This document shows positions 12,152-23,080 of a stretch of DNA of 64,000 nucleotides, in pieces. The notes beneath the pieces are model-generated. The model was not told where the DNA came from. It saw only the letters and a program-made list of their open reading frames with translations, and did no database searches. A program made the translations under genes and the position numbers. The stretch's first letter is position 1, and the number at the start of each line of letters is the position of its first letter. This DNA is from Semisulcospira habei. Lineage: Eukaryota; Mollusca; Gastropoda; Semisulcospiridae. The stretch covers positions 160,646,230 to 160,710,229 of the forward strand of contig BTPG01000004.1 in assembly GCA_036245525.1 (NCBI GenBank). Reading direction: 5' to 3'.

Positions 12152-12364
12152 TTAACTCATTGTGCCTGAGGTACGAAATACCCACATTTGGAGTTATCCT
12201 CAGAGGACTGCATTACAATTCAGGAGAGAGATCGACCATGATAGTTCAAGGGTGGTGGCAGAATAGCTTGGCGCCTATAGGCACCAAGCTATTCTGCCAC
12301 CACCCTTGAACTATCATAGTCAAGCCATATCTTGCTGTGGTGTGTCGTGGACAGAATGAGTTAA
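12152..12364. mobile_element. TTAA-bounded MITE with perfect hairpin core (M1)
   Basis: 213 bp bounded by TTAA at 12152-12155 and 12361-12364, with inverted ends 'ttaactcatt'. The centre is a 38-bp inverted repeat (12238-12275 and 12280-12317) around the 4-nt loop 'tata', with a single mismatch. TTAA termini point to piggyBac-type mobilisation. The core recurs in the elements at 16257 and 30118. It codes for nothing. Confidence 0.8.
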
Positions 12365-13050
12365 GCGTAAGAGACTGTAATTAGATTGCACCAGTATGTA
12401 TTTTCAGCAGTCTCTGTCTTTATGAAAAATTTTAATTAGGAATTTCTTCAGGGAAAAAAATGCTAAAAATTAGAAGTTTATAGTGATTTTCCGTTACTTC
12501 ATAGATTTTGGTGAAGCTAGAAACCATCATAGCTTCTGTAGCATGCTTGTCAGGCATGCTACTTATGCTGCCCCCTAGACCATGGCATAGATTTCAGGGA
12601 AAGAAGAAAGAAAACCATCATAGCCTTTGTAACATTCCTGCGTTGACAAAAGTGTGACAAATGCATAAATTTTGAGAAAACCTGGAAAAGCCAACTCTTT
12701 TACTTATGTTAGGACATGAACAATTGCTAATTTCCGTGCCCTGTCGGAAGGGTCAAGGTAATTATCAACCTCCTGACATAGCATAATCAATGTATGATGA
12801 GTGTTGAAATATCCAAAAATATCCGAAGTTCATTAGGTGTGTTGGCATAACATAAAATACACCAAAAAGTGCTGAAGTTTGTCTTTAAAAGTGGCATGTT
12901 TTTCATCAAGATCTGTTGCAGATCATTTTCTAGCTTCAGCTTTCACAATTACATTTATTGAAACCTGCAGTTTGTATCACAGGAAGCAGGTATTATTTTA
13001 TGCTATCATGAATTAAATGTGAATGTCTTGAGTATGTCTTCTTTTTGTAG
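12365..13050. other. DHX9 intron sequence upstream of the first exon in the window
   Basis: Ends with the pyrimidine-rich acceptor 'cttctttttgtag' at 13050. No upstream helicase exon is recognisable to the left of it within the window. Confidence 0.6.
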
Positions 13051-13203
13051 AGCAAAGATGAAGCTGTTCACCTCGCACAACAACATGACAAACTACGCCA
13101 CTGTTTGGGCTTCCAAGACCAACCTGGAGCAGCGTCGTGGTCGAGCTGGTCGAGTGCGACCAGGTTTTGCTTTCCATCTCTGTAGTCGTGCTCGCTTTGC
13201 AAG
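13051..13203 (+). CDS. DHX9: DHX9/maleless RNA helicase A, exon with motif VI
   Basis: Internal exon of the DExH-box RNA helicase A, a nuclear helicase that unwinds dsRNA and RNA:DNA structures in transcription and RNA processing. The frame gives '[19 protein letters not shown]' followed by helicase motif VI '[12 protein letters not shown]' (the arginine finger). It ends 'HLCSRARFA' plus a split Arg codon. Acceptor ...ttgtag|a; donor aag|gttagt. It enters with 1 nt of a codon and leaves with 2, matching the next exon. Identity to the vertebrate protein is high enough to exclude other DExH helicases. The preceding exons are outside the window. Confidence 0.93.
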
Positions 13204-13427
13204 GTTAGTGGGTTATTTCACAGCTTTACATACAGACCAACAATTGTATCCTTGTCTTTAGTGTCAAGGGCAAGGCAGCTGTTTGGGTCTGTGAAAATGA
13301 CAATTCTAAATTCAACAGATCCAATCGTTTCAAAGTTTACATGATGATAGGTATCAAGAAACAAACCATTTCTGCAAGAAACAAACCATTTCTTCAAGAA
13401 GAACTTTGTCTATTACCAGTACAGCTT
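13204..13427. other. Start of DHX9 intron (13204-29947)
   Basis: This is the first stretch of a 16.7-kb intron that contains almost all repeats listed up to 29862. A short direct repeat, 'aagaaacaaaccatttct', occurs at about 13356-13393. Confidence 0.6.
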
Positions 13428-14365
13428 TTTGGGCTCACGTGCGAAGCAAAAGTGAGTCAATGTTCTGGGCCAGTCCTTTGTCGTCTGTCGTCCGTCCGCT
13501 GGCCGTCGTCTGTGGTAAAAACTTTAATGTTGGCATTTTCTCAGAGACTATTCAAGCCATGGTCTTCAAACTTGGCCCAAGGATACTTTGTGGCAAGACC
13601 TTTCTAAACATACCAATTTGAGTGAGATCTCACAAAGGTCAAAGTCACAGGGGATCAGGGAATAGGTAAAAAAATAGCTATATTTTGACATAATTTTTTT
13701 TTCCAAATACTAATGACAACTTCAAACTTAAATTTGGTACAAAGATATCTGACGGGAAGACCTTTCTAGGCATACCAATTTGGTTGATCCCTCGGAAAGG
13801 TCACGGGTCGTGAGCTCAGGAAATAGGTAAGAAAAATAGCCATATTTTGACAAAAGATGTTTTTCCTCAAATACTATTCACAACTTCAAACCCAAACTTG
13901 CTACAGAGACACCTGATCTATCTATGCATACTAATTTGGATGACCCCTCAGAAACTCATATTTTGACAAAACATGTTTTTTCCTCAAATACTATTCACAA
14001 TTTCAAACCCAAACTTGCTACAGAGATATCAGATGTTAAGACCTATCTATGCATACTAATTTGGATGAGCCCTCTGAAAGGTCAAGGGTCACAAGGGATC
14101 GGCAAATGTATGTAAAATTCCAATTTTTGATAGAATTGTAGTTATTAACAACAGTTTTGCAAACTTTTCCAAAAAATTTGCACAAAGGTATACTAATTTA
14201 GTCAACTCATTGCAAGGGTCATGGGGGTTTCACAGATGTGTCAAAACAGGTTAAATTTTGAGAAAACAGATTTTGCTGATGCAGATGCCATCCCTTTACT
14301 TATTGTCACTAAGGTCACACATGTAAATAGGGCATACACGTGAGCCATAAGGGCTCTACCTTTGT
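13428..14365 (+). repeat. Dispersed AGGTCA-rich repeat, reference copy
   Basis: About 0.94 kb running from 'gggctcacgtgcgaagc' to 'cacgtgagccataagggc', so the ends carry a short inverted repeat (ggctcacgtg). Internally it is built of ~120-165-bp units. Each contains 'ctcaaatactattcacaac', 'cccaaacttg', 'tatgcatactaatttgg', 'gaaaggtcaagggtcac' and 'agccatattttgac'. There are no conserved frames. The superfamily is unknown; the TIR-like ends suggest a non-autonomous DNA transposon whose core expanded by tandem duplication (inference). Confidence 0.8.
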
Positions 14366-14399
14366 TTTTTTTTTGTGTGGTTTTTTTTGGAAGGCTGTG

Positions 14400-14965
14400 G
14401 GAGGGAGGGGTGCGGGTGCACTCATGTGTAAAGCAAAAGTAAGTATGGAGTATGTTCTGGGCTGTTGGTCATCCAAGCATCGTCCATGGTAAAATTTAAT
14501 GTTTGCATTTTGTCCGTGACTATTCAAGCCAGTGACCAATCAAGCCAAAGTTTTCAAACTTGGCCCAAGGATACTTTATAGCAAGATCTTTCAAAAATTG
14601 CCAAGTTAAGTGACCTTTGTCAAGGTTACAGGGGGGCCAGAAAATAGGTCAAAATTAGCTATATTTTAACAACAGTTTATTTTTCTCAAATACTGTTTTC
14701 AACTTCAAGCCCAAACTTGGTACAGAGATATCTGATACCTTTATATGCATGCTAATTTGGATGACCCCTGGGAAATGGAGACTATTCACACCTCAGACTT
14801 TAAACTTGGCCCAAGGACACTTTGTGGGAAAACCTTTCTAAACATACCGATTTCAGTAACCTCTCTCAAAGGTCAAGGTCACTGGGGTGTCCAGAAAGGG
14901 GTCAAAATTAACCTTACACTACTTATTAAAAAAAACTTTTAAAGTTTTGGAGAAAATAACTTTCT
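14400..14965 (+). repeat. Dispersed AGGTCA-rich repeat, second adjacent copy
   Basis: Starts with the head variant 'gtgcactcatgtgtaaagc' and repeats the same internal units. It carries 'ctctcaaaggtcaaggtcac' at about 14861-14881. The 3' end is lost before the hAT-like element. Confidence 0.75.
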
Positions 14966-15363
14966 TATGCCTAAAGATTTTAAAATTCTGTCTGCAACAC
15001 GAACAAGCTTACATACTTATGCATAGCTGCCAACCCTCCCGATTTTATCGGGAATTTCCCGATTTTTTTTTCAATTCCCGATTCTCCGGTTTTTTGTACA
15101 TTTCTCCCGATTTTCATATTTTCAAGCTTTGTTTTAAAATTCGAGGCATTTTGGCGTACCGCGCGGGGTCAAGCACCTGTAGTTGAGAGCCTACCGCTAT
15201 ACTGTACCGCTAAGCTTTCGGGGACCCACAGCCAGTCTTGATTACGCATGCGCGGCAAATTCCGTCCATTCTGTTTGTTCCGGTTCCTTCGAATTTGCCC
15301 TCGAGCACATGCTCAACGATCTTCACAACTGGTCACAGAGTATTTTCGATTTTCAACAAAATC

Positions 15364-15555
15364 ATGCCTCCTAAGAAGCAGAAGTGTTTGGTGAAGTTCC
15401 ATCCAGATTACAAGCGTTTCTTTCCTTACATCGACGAATCGAGAAAGGGGGAACACTTTGCCTTTTGTAAAATGTGCCGGGCGGACATAAACATCGGTCA
15501 CGGCGGCCAAAAAGACATCAGTCTGCACGAAAAATGTAAGAAACACCAAGTATAA
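15364..15555 (+). pseudogene. BED-type zinc-finger fragment of a hAT-like transposase
   Basis: A 63-codon open frame whose C-terminal half has a C-X2-C...H-X5-H finger: Cys35, Cys38, His55, His61, with 'FAFCKMCRADINIGHGG'. The N-terminal 'FHPDYKRFFPYI' pattern is common in N-termini of hAT-derived proteins. A stop follows immediately and no catalytic domain is visible, so this is a truncated remnant inside a non-autonomous element. Assignment to hAT is inference from the finger type plus the flanking terminal inverted repeats. Confidence 0.55.
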
Positions 15556-15810
15556 GTATAAGTAGCGAAGTATAATGAAGAAAAAATAAAGACTGTCTGG
15601 CGGTCAGACTGAATGATGAATTGAATAAACGAAGGAATACATGAAAAAGTAAGAGCATCTTGTGAAATAATTATGAAAGTGTGGAACACAAACCGAAAGA
15701 GACGAGAGAGAGAGAGAGAGAGAGGACTTGCTGTTGAAGGCAAAATCAGCAACATCTCAGTCCCTGAAGGCTGCTGCAAACCCTTGCCCACCATCAAAAG
15801 AGTAGATAAA

Positions 15811-16160
15811 CTTTGAATTTTGTTTCAAAGAGAGGCCTCCAAACTGCCTTCAAAATGCTGATTTTCGTTTCCATTGTCCTTGATTTAGTTTGTTCAGCTA
15901 TGATTTTTTGTGCTGATGTGAATGTAAATAAACTTCAAACTGTAGGATACAAACTGGTCATTATTTTGATTTTTGCTTCAAGGAGAGGCCTCCAAACTGC
16001 CTTCAAAATGCTGATTTTTCGTTTCCATTGATTTATTTTGTTCAGCCATGATTTTTTTGTGCTGATGTGATGTAAATAACTTCAAACTAAAGGATACAAA
16101 CTGGTTATTATTTTGAATTTTGCTTCAAGGAGAGGCCTCCAAACTGCCATCAAAATGCTG
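15811..16160 (+). repeat. Tandem ~148-bp repeat inside the hAT-like element
   Basis: Two full units (about 15811-15958 and 15959-16106) and a partial third. Markers are 'aggcctccaaactgcc', 'gttcagc(t/c)atgattttt' and 'gtgctgatgtgaatg'. Confidence 0.8.
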
Positions 16161-16256
16161 GACCCCGGCCAGTCAGGATTTTTATTTCTCCAAAGTTGGC
16201 AGCTATGCTTATGGATACAAATGCAAGAAACTGCATCTTTTTCCATTGCGTTACCT

Positions 16257-16471
16257 TTAACCCATATCATACTGAGGCTAAAAGCTTCAAATTTGTACAC
16301 TGCCATATGCAAGCTGCATTACAGATAAGGATATAGACCAATGGCTTTAGTTCACAGGTGGTGCCAGAATAGCTTGGCGCCTAGAGGCACCAAGCTATTC
16401 TGGCACTACCCTTGAACTATTTTAGTCAAACTTATTTCACACACTGGTGTATTCCAAATGATAAGGGTTAA
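16257..16471. mobile_element. TTAA-bounded MITE with hairpin core (M2)
   Basis: Bounded by TTAA at 16257-16260 and 16468-16471, with inverted ends ttaacccatatcat / atgataagggttaa (12 of 14 matching). The hairpin core has arms at 16348-16381 and 16386-16419 around 'taga'. The core is shared with M1 ('agaatagcttggcgcc'), but the terminal repeats differ from M1. Confidence 0.75.
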
Positions 16472-17079
16472 GTTAAAACCCTTTGAATGCAACACGCCCA
16501 AAATCAAAAGTTGCATGGACTTTTAATGCAACCAGAAACACTCATTTTAAGCGAGAATTATGGATTTTATTGCAACAAAAGCCGACTACCCCCGAATCAA
16601 AGTATTTCGTTGGTCTCTTCTAAGAGGCGAATGCAAACACTTTGTTTCTGAGGATTTCAAATCATCAAATGGCTTCGAGCGTTTCAAAGGAGGACTTTAT
16701 TCCAGTCATGTTCATGACACATCATAATAAGTAGCACCACAGGATGTGGGGGGAGGGGGGGGGGGGGTTTGAGACGTAATGTATGACCTCGAAACATTTC
16801 CTTTTCTCATCAGTAACACATATTTTCATCGTCTCCTTGTGTGTGTGTGTGTGTGTGTGTGTATGCGTGTGCTTAATTGTGCATGTGCTAACATGTGTGT
16901 AACTGCTTTATTGCTTCATGTTTGTGTGATTAGTTGACTGGCTACTTGTTTATTTGTGTTGTTTCTTTATTGTACAAACACTTATAACCACCATCAAAAC
17001 AGCAGGAGAAAAGACAAAGAAAAAATGGGAAATAAGAGTAGCAATAACTCTTATGAAGCCATACGTTCTGTAAAACGGT
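16472..17079. other. Low-complexity stretch
   Basis: Contains a poly-G tract (about 16746-16767) and a (gt)n microsatellite (about 16838-16862). No gene recognised. Confidence 0.55.
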
Positions 17080-17297
17080 ACACATACCTAGGGGAATTAC
17101 TCAGCGCTGGACAGACAAACAGATCCCCTGCCCCCGCCTATCAGGCACCCAATCGCCAGCCCACAGAAAAATACGCAGGTATAGAACAAGAAGATCATCG
17201 AAAAGGATGCATCAGGTCTAGCCTATAACCCATGTCTTTTTCTGGAATTTTGGAAGTAGGCAGGAGAAACATATATACACAAACAAGAAGGTGCACT
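17080..17297 (+). repeat. ~360-bp tandem repeat, unit 1 (left part)
   Basis: Unit 1 of a direct tandem duplication. It carries 'ggggaattactcagcgctgg', 'cccccgcctatcaggcaccc' and 'aagtaggcaggagaaaca'. It is interrupted by the RTE-like LINE and continues at 20598. Unit 2 is at about 20735-21090. Confidence 0.85.
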
Positions 17298-20200
17298 CCT
17301 CGCGCTGGGACCATATGGCGTTGAGGCGCGTCCCCTGGGTGGTGGATAGGGGGTCCCTCGTGAGAGGGGTGCACCGAATGAAATAAGGTGCCGTGAACCA
17401 ACATGGTCTAAGGGAAGGTGACCCCGACAGAAAACCCCTGGTCCTCCTAGTAAGGGGGTTGGGCGTGGGGGTAGCTTCCCCACCCTGCAAAAAAGGAAAT
17501 AGCTACAAAAACGCCGACGAAAAGACTAACAGTAATTCCTTTCCTGGATGAGGAAGGTTCTTCTACCAGAAGACTTATGACGTCCTGTGGTGAAAGCCGG
17601 AAGTCTTCGGAAGCCACAGAACCGAGCCGCCTCTCTCTATCCAGGGACACAACCATGGGCACATGGAACGTCAAGACCATGTACCAGAGCGGCAAGGCCG
17701 CCCAGATAGCAGCGGAAATGCAAAAGTACAACTTTTCCCTGCTAGGTATCAGTGAAGCCAGATGGACGCAGTCTGGCGAGAAAAGGCTGTTAAGTGGGGA
17801 GATGATTCTGTATTCAGGTCATGAAGAGGAGAATGCCCCCCATACAGAAGGAGTAGCATTCATGCTGTCACCAGTGGCAAGGAGAGCGCTAATGGGTTGG
17901 GAACCTCTTGGGCCAAGAATTATCACAGCAGCCTTTAGAACCAAGAAAAAGCTCAAGCTGAACGTCATCCAGTGTTATGCGCCCACTAATGACAGTGACG
18001 AGGAAGAGAAACAAGAGTTCTACGACCGACTCCAGAGTGCCTTGGACAAATGCGCGGAGCGAGACATCACCATCGTCATGGGCGATTTTAATGCCAAAAT
18101 AGGGGAGGACAACACCGGATACAAAGAGGTGATGGGGGAGACAGGGACTAGGCTCGGAGATGAGTGAGAACGGGGAGAGGTTTGTAGACTTTTGTGCTCT
18201 AAACCGACTTGTCGTTGGAGGCAGCATCTTCCCATACAGAAGAATACACAAAGCAACTTGGGTCTCACCTGACCATACAACAGAGAACCAAATAGACCAT
18301 ATCTGCATTAGCAAGAAATTTAGAAGATCCCTTCAAGATGTTCGAGTGAGGAGGGGAGCAGATGTCGCCTCAGACCACCATCTGCTTACCTTAAGAATGA
18401 AGCTCAAGCTAAAGAAAAGCCGCACAGAGACAACAAGAAGACAGCGCTATAATGTAGGCCTTCTGAGAGAAACTGGAGTTAGAGAAGAGTTCAAACTGGT
18501 GCTGTCTAACCGGTTTCAAGCGCTACAGGAGCTAGTAAATGAAGAGGAGGCGGTCACCACAGAGCAGCAGTGGAAGGCAGTTAGAGAGGCGCTGAACTCA
18601 ACCTGCAAAGACACTGTAGGGTTCAGGAAACACCATCACAAGGACTGGCTGTCGGCACAGACCTTGAAGAAGATAGAAGTGAGGAAGCAGAAGAAAGCAG
18701 TTGTCAACAACAGTCGCACGAGAGCAGCCAAAGTAAGGGCACAGGAGGAATACTCGGAAGCCAACCTCGAGGTGAAGAGGAGTATCAGGGCAGACAAGAG
18801 GGCCTACACAGACAGCCTGGCAGCAGAGGCAGAAAAGGCAGCAGGCAGCGGCAACATGAAACAGCTCTACGACATTACCAGAAGATTGTCGGGCAAGTAT
18901 GGCCATACAGAAAGACCAGTAAAAGACAAAGAAGGCAAGCCTATTGCAGACAGAGCAGACCAACTCGACAGATGGGCCAAGTATTTTGAAGAATTACTGA
19001 ACAGACCTAGCCCACCCAACCCCCCAGACATCCAGCCGGCAGAGACCGACCTACCCATCAGCTGTGACAGACCCAGCCGGGAAGAGATCAGAAGAGCAGT
19101 GGCATTTTTGAAGAACGGCAAAGCAGCAGGGCCAGATGGCATCCCAGCGGAGTCTCTGAAAGCAGACCTAGAGACAACGGTGGAGATGCTGTACCCACTG
19201 TTTGGAAAGATCTGGGAAGAGGAGGTGATGCCGGCTGACTGGAAGGAAGGGTACCTAATCAAGCTTCCCAAGAAAGGCGGCCTCAGCAAGTGTTCCAACT
19301 ACAGAGGAATCACCTTGCTGTCAGTACCAGGAAAGGTCTTCAACAGGATCATCCTAGAGAGAATGAAGAGCTCCATTGACCCCCAGCTGAGAGACCAGCA
19401 AGCAGGATTCAGGAAGAACCGATCATGTACAGACCAGATCGCCACTCTCCGCATCATCGTGGAACAGTCTCTGGAGTGGAGCTCCCCGCTGTACGTCAAC
19501 TTTGTGGATTATGAGAAAGCATTTGACAGCGTGGACCGAGAGACTGTGGAAACTCCTACGACACTACGGTGTACCCACAAAGCTCGTCCGCCTGATCAAG
19601 AGCAGCTACGATGGCATGACATGTTGCGTGATCCACGAAGGGCAGTTCACCAGGGAGCTCCAGGTCAGAACTGGTGTCAGGCAGGGGTGTCTGCTGTCTC
19701 CATTCCTCTTCCTACTGGCCATAGACTGGGTCATGAAGATGACCACAGAGCACAGACGAAGTGGAATACAGTGGACACTGTGGACACAGCTTGACGACCT
19801 CGATTTTGCAGACGACTTGGCATTATTGTCCCGCACTCATCAACAAATGCAGGACAAGACCACGAGGCTTGCTGACATCTCGTCCCAAGTGGGCCTCACC
19901 ATCAACAAACAGAAAACAAAGACAATGAGGCTGAACGCAACCAGGGAAGAACCAGTCTTGCTTGCTGGCACCCCGTTGGAGGAGGTGGAGTCCTTCACCT
20001 ATCTCGGGAGCATCATAGACAAAAAAGGCGGCACTGATGCAGATGTCGGTAAAGCCAGAGCAGCCTTTCTCCAGTTGAAAAAAGTGTGGAGTTCCAGAGA
20101 GCTGTCACAACACACCAAAGTCCGGATTTTCAACTCCAATGTAAAAGCAGTTCTCCTATATGGAGCAGAGACTTGGAGATTGACAAAAACCACAGTCAAC

Positions 20201-20584
20201 AGAGTACAGACCTTCATGAACCGTTGCCTTAGAAGAATTTTGAAAATCCACTGGCCAGAGAAGATCAGCAACGTCAGACTCTGGGAGAGAACAGAGCAGA
20301 TAACAGCAGAGAATGAAATTGGATGAAGAAGATGAGGATGGATCGGTCACAGTCTGAGAAAGCCAGCTTCCAGTATCACTAGGCAGGCATTGTCATGGAA
20401 CCCCCAGGGAAAGAGGAAAAGAGGTAGGCCAAGAAACTCCTGGCGTCGAGACCTCCAAGCAGACATCAAGAGACTGGGAACCACCTGGAGTAGAATCGAA
20501 GGAGAAGCACAGGACAGGAGTTGCTGGAGGTCTCTCGTCGACGGCCTATACCTGGGTAGGGGTGACAGGCGTAAGTAAGTAAGT
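17298..20584 (+). mobile_element. Full-length RTE-like non-LTR retrotransposon
   Basis: A 3287-bp element with a 13-bp target-site duplication aagaaggtgcact at 17285-17297 and 20585-20597, and a (gtaa)n tail. It has a ~350-bp leader and one long frame encoding AP endonuclease plus reverse transcriptase. The endonuclease resembles the RTE-derived domain that annotation pipelines often name 'craniofacial development protein 2-like'. Length, single-ORF layout and short microsatellite tail fit RTE. Both target copies are identical, so the insertion post-dates the surrounding tandem duplication. Confidence 0.9.
17655..20577 (+). pseudogene. RTE-like endonuclease/reverse transcriptase, two frameshifts and two stops
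   Basis: The start ATG at 17655 is followed by 'GTWNVKTMYQSGK', 'GISEARW', 'VMGDFNAKIG' and, after the break, 'SDHHLLT': AP-endonuclease motifs in order. The RT has 'NYRGITLLSV', 'FVDYEKAFDSVD', 'GVRQGCLLSPFLF' and catalytic 'FADDLAL'. The C-terminal region has 'LLYGAETW' and 'GRPRNSWRRDLQ'. Breaks: a tandem 4-bp duplication (tgag) near 18162-18169 creates a TGA; a frameshift near 19545 falls just after the first RT aspartate motif; two TGA codons lie near 20324 and 20333. The copy is therefore inactive. Confidence 0.9.
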
Positions 20585-20597
20585 AAGAAGGTGCACT

Positions 20598-21090
20598 ACT
20601 AAATGTGGTTGGGTAAATACCCCGATTTCCCTCAGTAGATGCACAAGACAATACACAACAGTGTAACAATGCAAGTTTTGCCTCGAGTTATAGAATACTC
20701 ACTAACCAGATAGGTGAGGCGCTTGTAGAATTGCACACATACCAAGGGGAATTACTCAGCGCTGGACAGACAAATGGTTAGATCCCCTGCCCCCGCCTAT
20801 CAGGCACCCAATCGCCAGCCCACAGAAAAATGCACAGGTATAGAACAAGACGATCATCTACATCCCCTAAAAAACGGATGCATCGGGTCTAGCCATGTCT
20901 TTTTCTGAAACTTAGGAAGTAGGCAGGAGAAACACACATACACAAACAAGAAAGTGCACTACTAAATGTGGTCAGGTAAATACCCCGATTTCCCTCATTA
21001 GATGCACAAGACAATACACAACAATGTAACGATACAAGTTTTGCCTCGAGTTATAGAATACTCACAAACCAGATAGGTAAGGCTAGCGCT
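20598..21090 (+). repeat. ~360-bp tandem repeat: rest of unit 1 and unit 2
   Basis: 20598-20734 completes unit 1 ('actaaatgtgg', 'taaataccccgatttccctc', 'ttgcctcgagttatagaata'). 20735-21090 is unit 2 with the same order of landmarks and an uninterrupted 'aagaaagtgcactactaaat', which shows the empty LINE target site. Confidence 0.85.
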
Positions 21091-21179
21091 GGTAGAACAG
21101 TGCATCAAGTCAATACCGATGCAGAAGTTGATATTCAGTTCATCCGCAAGGGGAAATCGAGGGGAGGAGGGGGGTGTCA

Positions 21180-21535
21180 AAAATGAGATGTTGTACATCG
21201 CTTATGATCTCAGAACTTTTACTCCTCTGTGTGTGAAACTTGAAATAACACACTTTTTTACCGTCTCCTTGAGTCTGTCTGCTTGTGTGTGTGTGTGTGT
21301 GTGTGTGCACATGTGTGTTGGTTTACTGTTTTCATTTTATTTGATTAGATAGTGTGAGTTGAATACTCAAACATGAAGCAATAAAATAGTAACACACACG
21401 TGCGCACACAAACACATGCACGCACGCACACACACGCACTCGAGAAGACCGTGAAAAATGTGTGTTATTTCAAGTTATACGATGAAAAGTAAACGTTTTG
21501 ATATCATAAGCGATGCACTATATCTCATCCTCGAC
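21180..21535. repeat. Imperfect palindrome around (gt)n/(ca)n
   Basis: The left arm (about 21200-21310: 'catcgcttatgat', 'cttgaaataacacac', then (gt)n) is mirrored by the right arm (about 21400-21530: (ca)n, 'gtgtgttatttcaag', 'atcataagcgatg'). Probably a decayed foldback or MITE-type element. Confidence 0.65.
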
Positions 21536-21589
21536 ACACACATCCACTCTTGCAGTACTATGTATGCTGTGTAAAAAAAATTACTGGAG

Positions 21590-23080
21590 CTGTCTGTCTC
21601 TTGGCTTGACTTCGCGAACGAAGATTCTATAGGGCTTGCCCACGTCGTCTGCAGGCATTTTCGTGGCTGCGGAGGCCAATCCGGGACAGGCAGGTACGAC
21701 CGCAGTGGCTGCAGGGGAAGGTCTGTTCAGGGTTCTGAGTTACAACAGCTCTGTTTTTTCTTCTGAGCCGCTTGTCCTTAAGGATAGCTCTGCGAGAGTC
21801 CTCAAAGGAGACGGCTGCCTTGTGAATGGTGGAGCGCCAGGTGTCACGGTCCGCAGCAAGCGAAGACCACTGGCGGTGGTCGATTTGGCAGGCACTAAGT
21901 GACTTCTTGAGACCGTCTTTGTATCTCTTCTTTGGTGCCCCTCTGTCTCGGTGTCCAGTGGCGAGCTCGCCGAACAGAGTGATCTTGGGTAGGCGATGAT
22001 CCTCCATCCTGGAGACGTGCCCCGCCCAGCGAAGCTGTGTCCGCAGCAGCAAAGCCTCGATGCTCACAGTTTCCGCCTGTTCAAGGACCTCGACGTTGGT
22101 GACATAGTCACTCCAGTGAATGCTGAGGATGGTACGCAGGCAGCGCTGGTGAAAGCGTTCGAGGAGTCGTAGTTGGCTGCGGTAGAGGGCCCAGGACTCG
22201 GAACCGTACAGCAGGGTGGTGAGGACGACAGCTCTGTACACGCTGATCTTGGTGCCTTTTTTCAGCTGTTGATTGTGCCACACCCACTTGAATAGTCGCC
22301 CGAAAGCACTGTTCGCTTTTGCCAGCCTGTTGTCCAGCTCCTTGTCCAGCTTGGCGTCTGACGTGATGATGCAGCCAAGGTAGGTAAACTGGTGTACAGA
22401 CTTCAGTTCGGACTCGCCGATGGTGATGTGGGGAGGGCGATGCTCTTCCTTGGGTGCCGGCTGATGAAGGACCTCTGTCTTTTTCAGACTGACCTCAAGT
22501 CCAAAGAGCTGGGGGGCATCTGCGAAGCAGGATGTAATGCGCTGCAAGGCTCTCTCTGTGTGTGCAACGAGGGCAGCGTCATCAGCAAAGAGCAGCTCAC
22601 GAATCAGTTGGTCTAGGGTTTTCGTGTGGGCTTGCAGTCGTCTGAGGTTGAACAGGCTGCCATCGAGACGATACCTGATGTACACTGCGTCGTCGTCGTC
22701 GAGGTCCACTGTGGCCTGCTTCAACATCATGCTGAAGAAGATGGTGAAGAGGGTCGGTACCAGCACGCAGCCTTGCTTCACGCCGTTGCGAATGGGGAAT
22801 GGTTCTGAGAGGTCACTGTTTAGTCTGACCTGGCCTTGCTGGTCCTCGTGGAGCTGGACAATCATGTTGAGGAACTTTGGGGGACAGCCTAGTCGCTCCA
22901 GGATCTGCCACATACCTTGCCTGCTCACAGTGTCAAACGCTTTTGTTAGGTCGACAAACGTTACGTACAGCCCTTTGTTCTGCTCGCGGCACTTCTCCTG
23001 AAGCTGTCTCAGCACAAAGACCATGTCGGTGGTACTCCTGTTGGCTCTCTACTGGAGCTGTAACGCCTCATGAAATGCTC
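21590..23080 (-). mobile_element. 5'-truncated LINE with C2H2-tailed RT (reverse strand)
   Basis: The 3' portion of a non-LTR element on the - strand. It includes the RT from just before the first catalytic Asp motif to the C-terminus, then a 3' UTR with a CTTCG/CGAAG hairpin at 21610-21623. 3' fragments of the same family lie at 31805-32320 and 47203-47805. Probably RTE-related, but a different family from the 17298 element. Confidence 0.88.
21627..23024 (-). CDS. LINE reverse transcriptase with C-terminal zinc finger (5'-truncated)
   Basis: A 465-codon open frame from 23024 leftward. Visible motifs are 'VTFVDLTKAFDTV' (first Asp), 'GVKQGCVLVPTLF' and 'LLFADDAALVA' (catalytic DD), then 'FTYLGCIIT', 'LLYGSESW' and 'QLRWAGHVSRMEDHRLPK'. 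A terminal C2H2 finger follows, 'FPCSHCGRTC...GLRSHENAC'. The APE domain and the start of the RT are missing, because homology stops near 23075. No internal stop, so it is fairly young, but it is not an autonomous element. Confidence 0.88.
   Translation of the reverse strand: MVFVLRQLQEKCREQNKGLYVTFVDLTKAFDTVSRQGMWQILERLGCPPKFLNMIVQLHEDQQGQVRLNSDLSEPFPIRNGVKQGCVLVPTLFTIFFSMMLKQATVDLDDDDAVYIRYRLDGSLFNLRRLQAHTKTLDQLIRELLFADDAALVAHTERALQRITSCFADAPQLFGLEVSLKKTEVLHQPAPKEEHRPPHITIGESELKSVHQFTYLGCIITSDAKLDKELDNRLAKANSAFGRLFKWVWHNQQLKKGTKISVYRAVVLTTLLYGSESWALYRSQLRLLERFHQRCLRTILSIHWSDYVTNVEVLEQAETVSIEALLLRTQLRWAGHVSRMEDHRLPKITLFGELATGHRDRGAPKKRYKDGLKKSLSACQIDHRQWSSLAADRDTWRSTIHKAAVSFEDSRRAILKDKRLRRKNRAVVTQNPEQTFPCSHCGRTCLSRIGLRSHENACRRRGQAL

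Larger units (their letters stand above)
15022..16207 (+). mobile_element. hAT-like DNA transposon remnant
   Basis: 1186 bp with perfect 13-bp terminal inverted repeats, catagctgccaac at 15022-15034 and gttggcagctatg at 16195-16207, flanked by cttatg (15016-15021 and 16208-16213). hAT duplications are usually 8 bp; only 6 are unambiguous here. The left half holds a zinc-finger coding remnant. The right half holds ~2.4 tandem copies of a ~148-bp unit from 15811 to 16160 ('gcctccaaactgccttcaa'). A right-end relative sits at 37800-38060. Confidence 0.65.
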
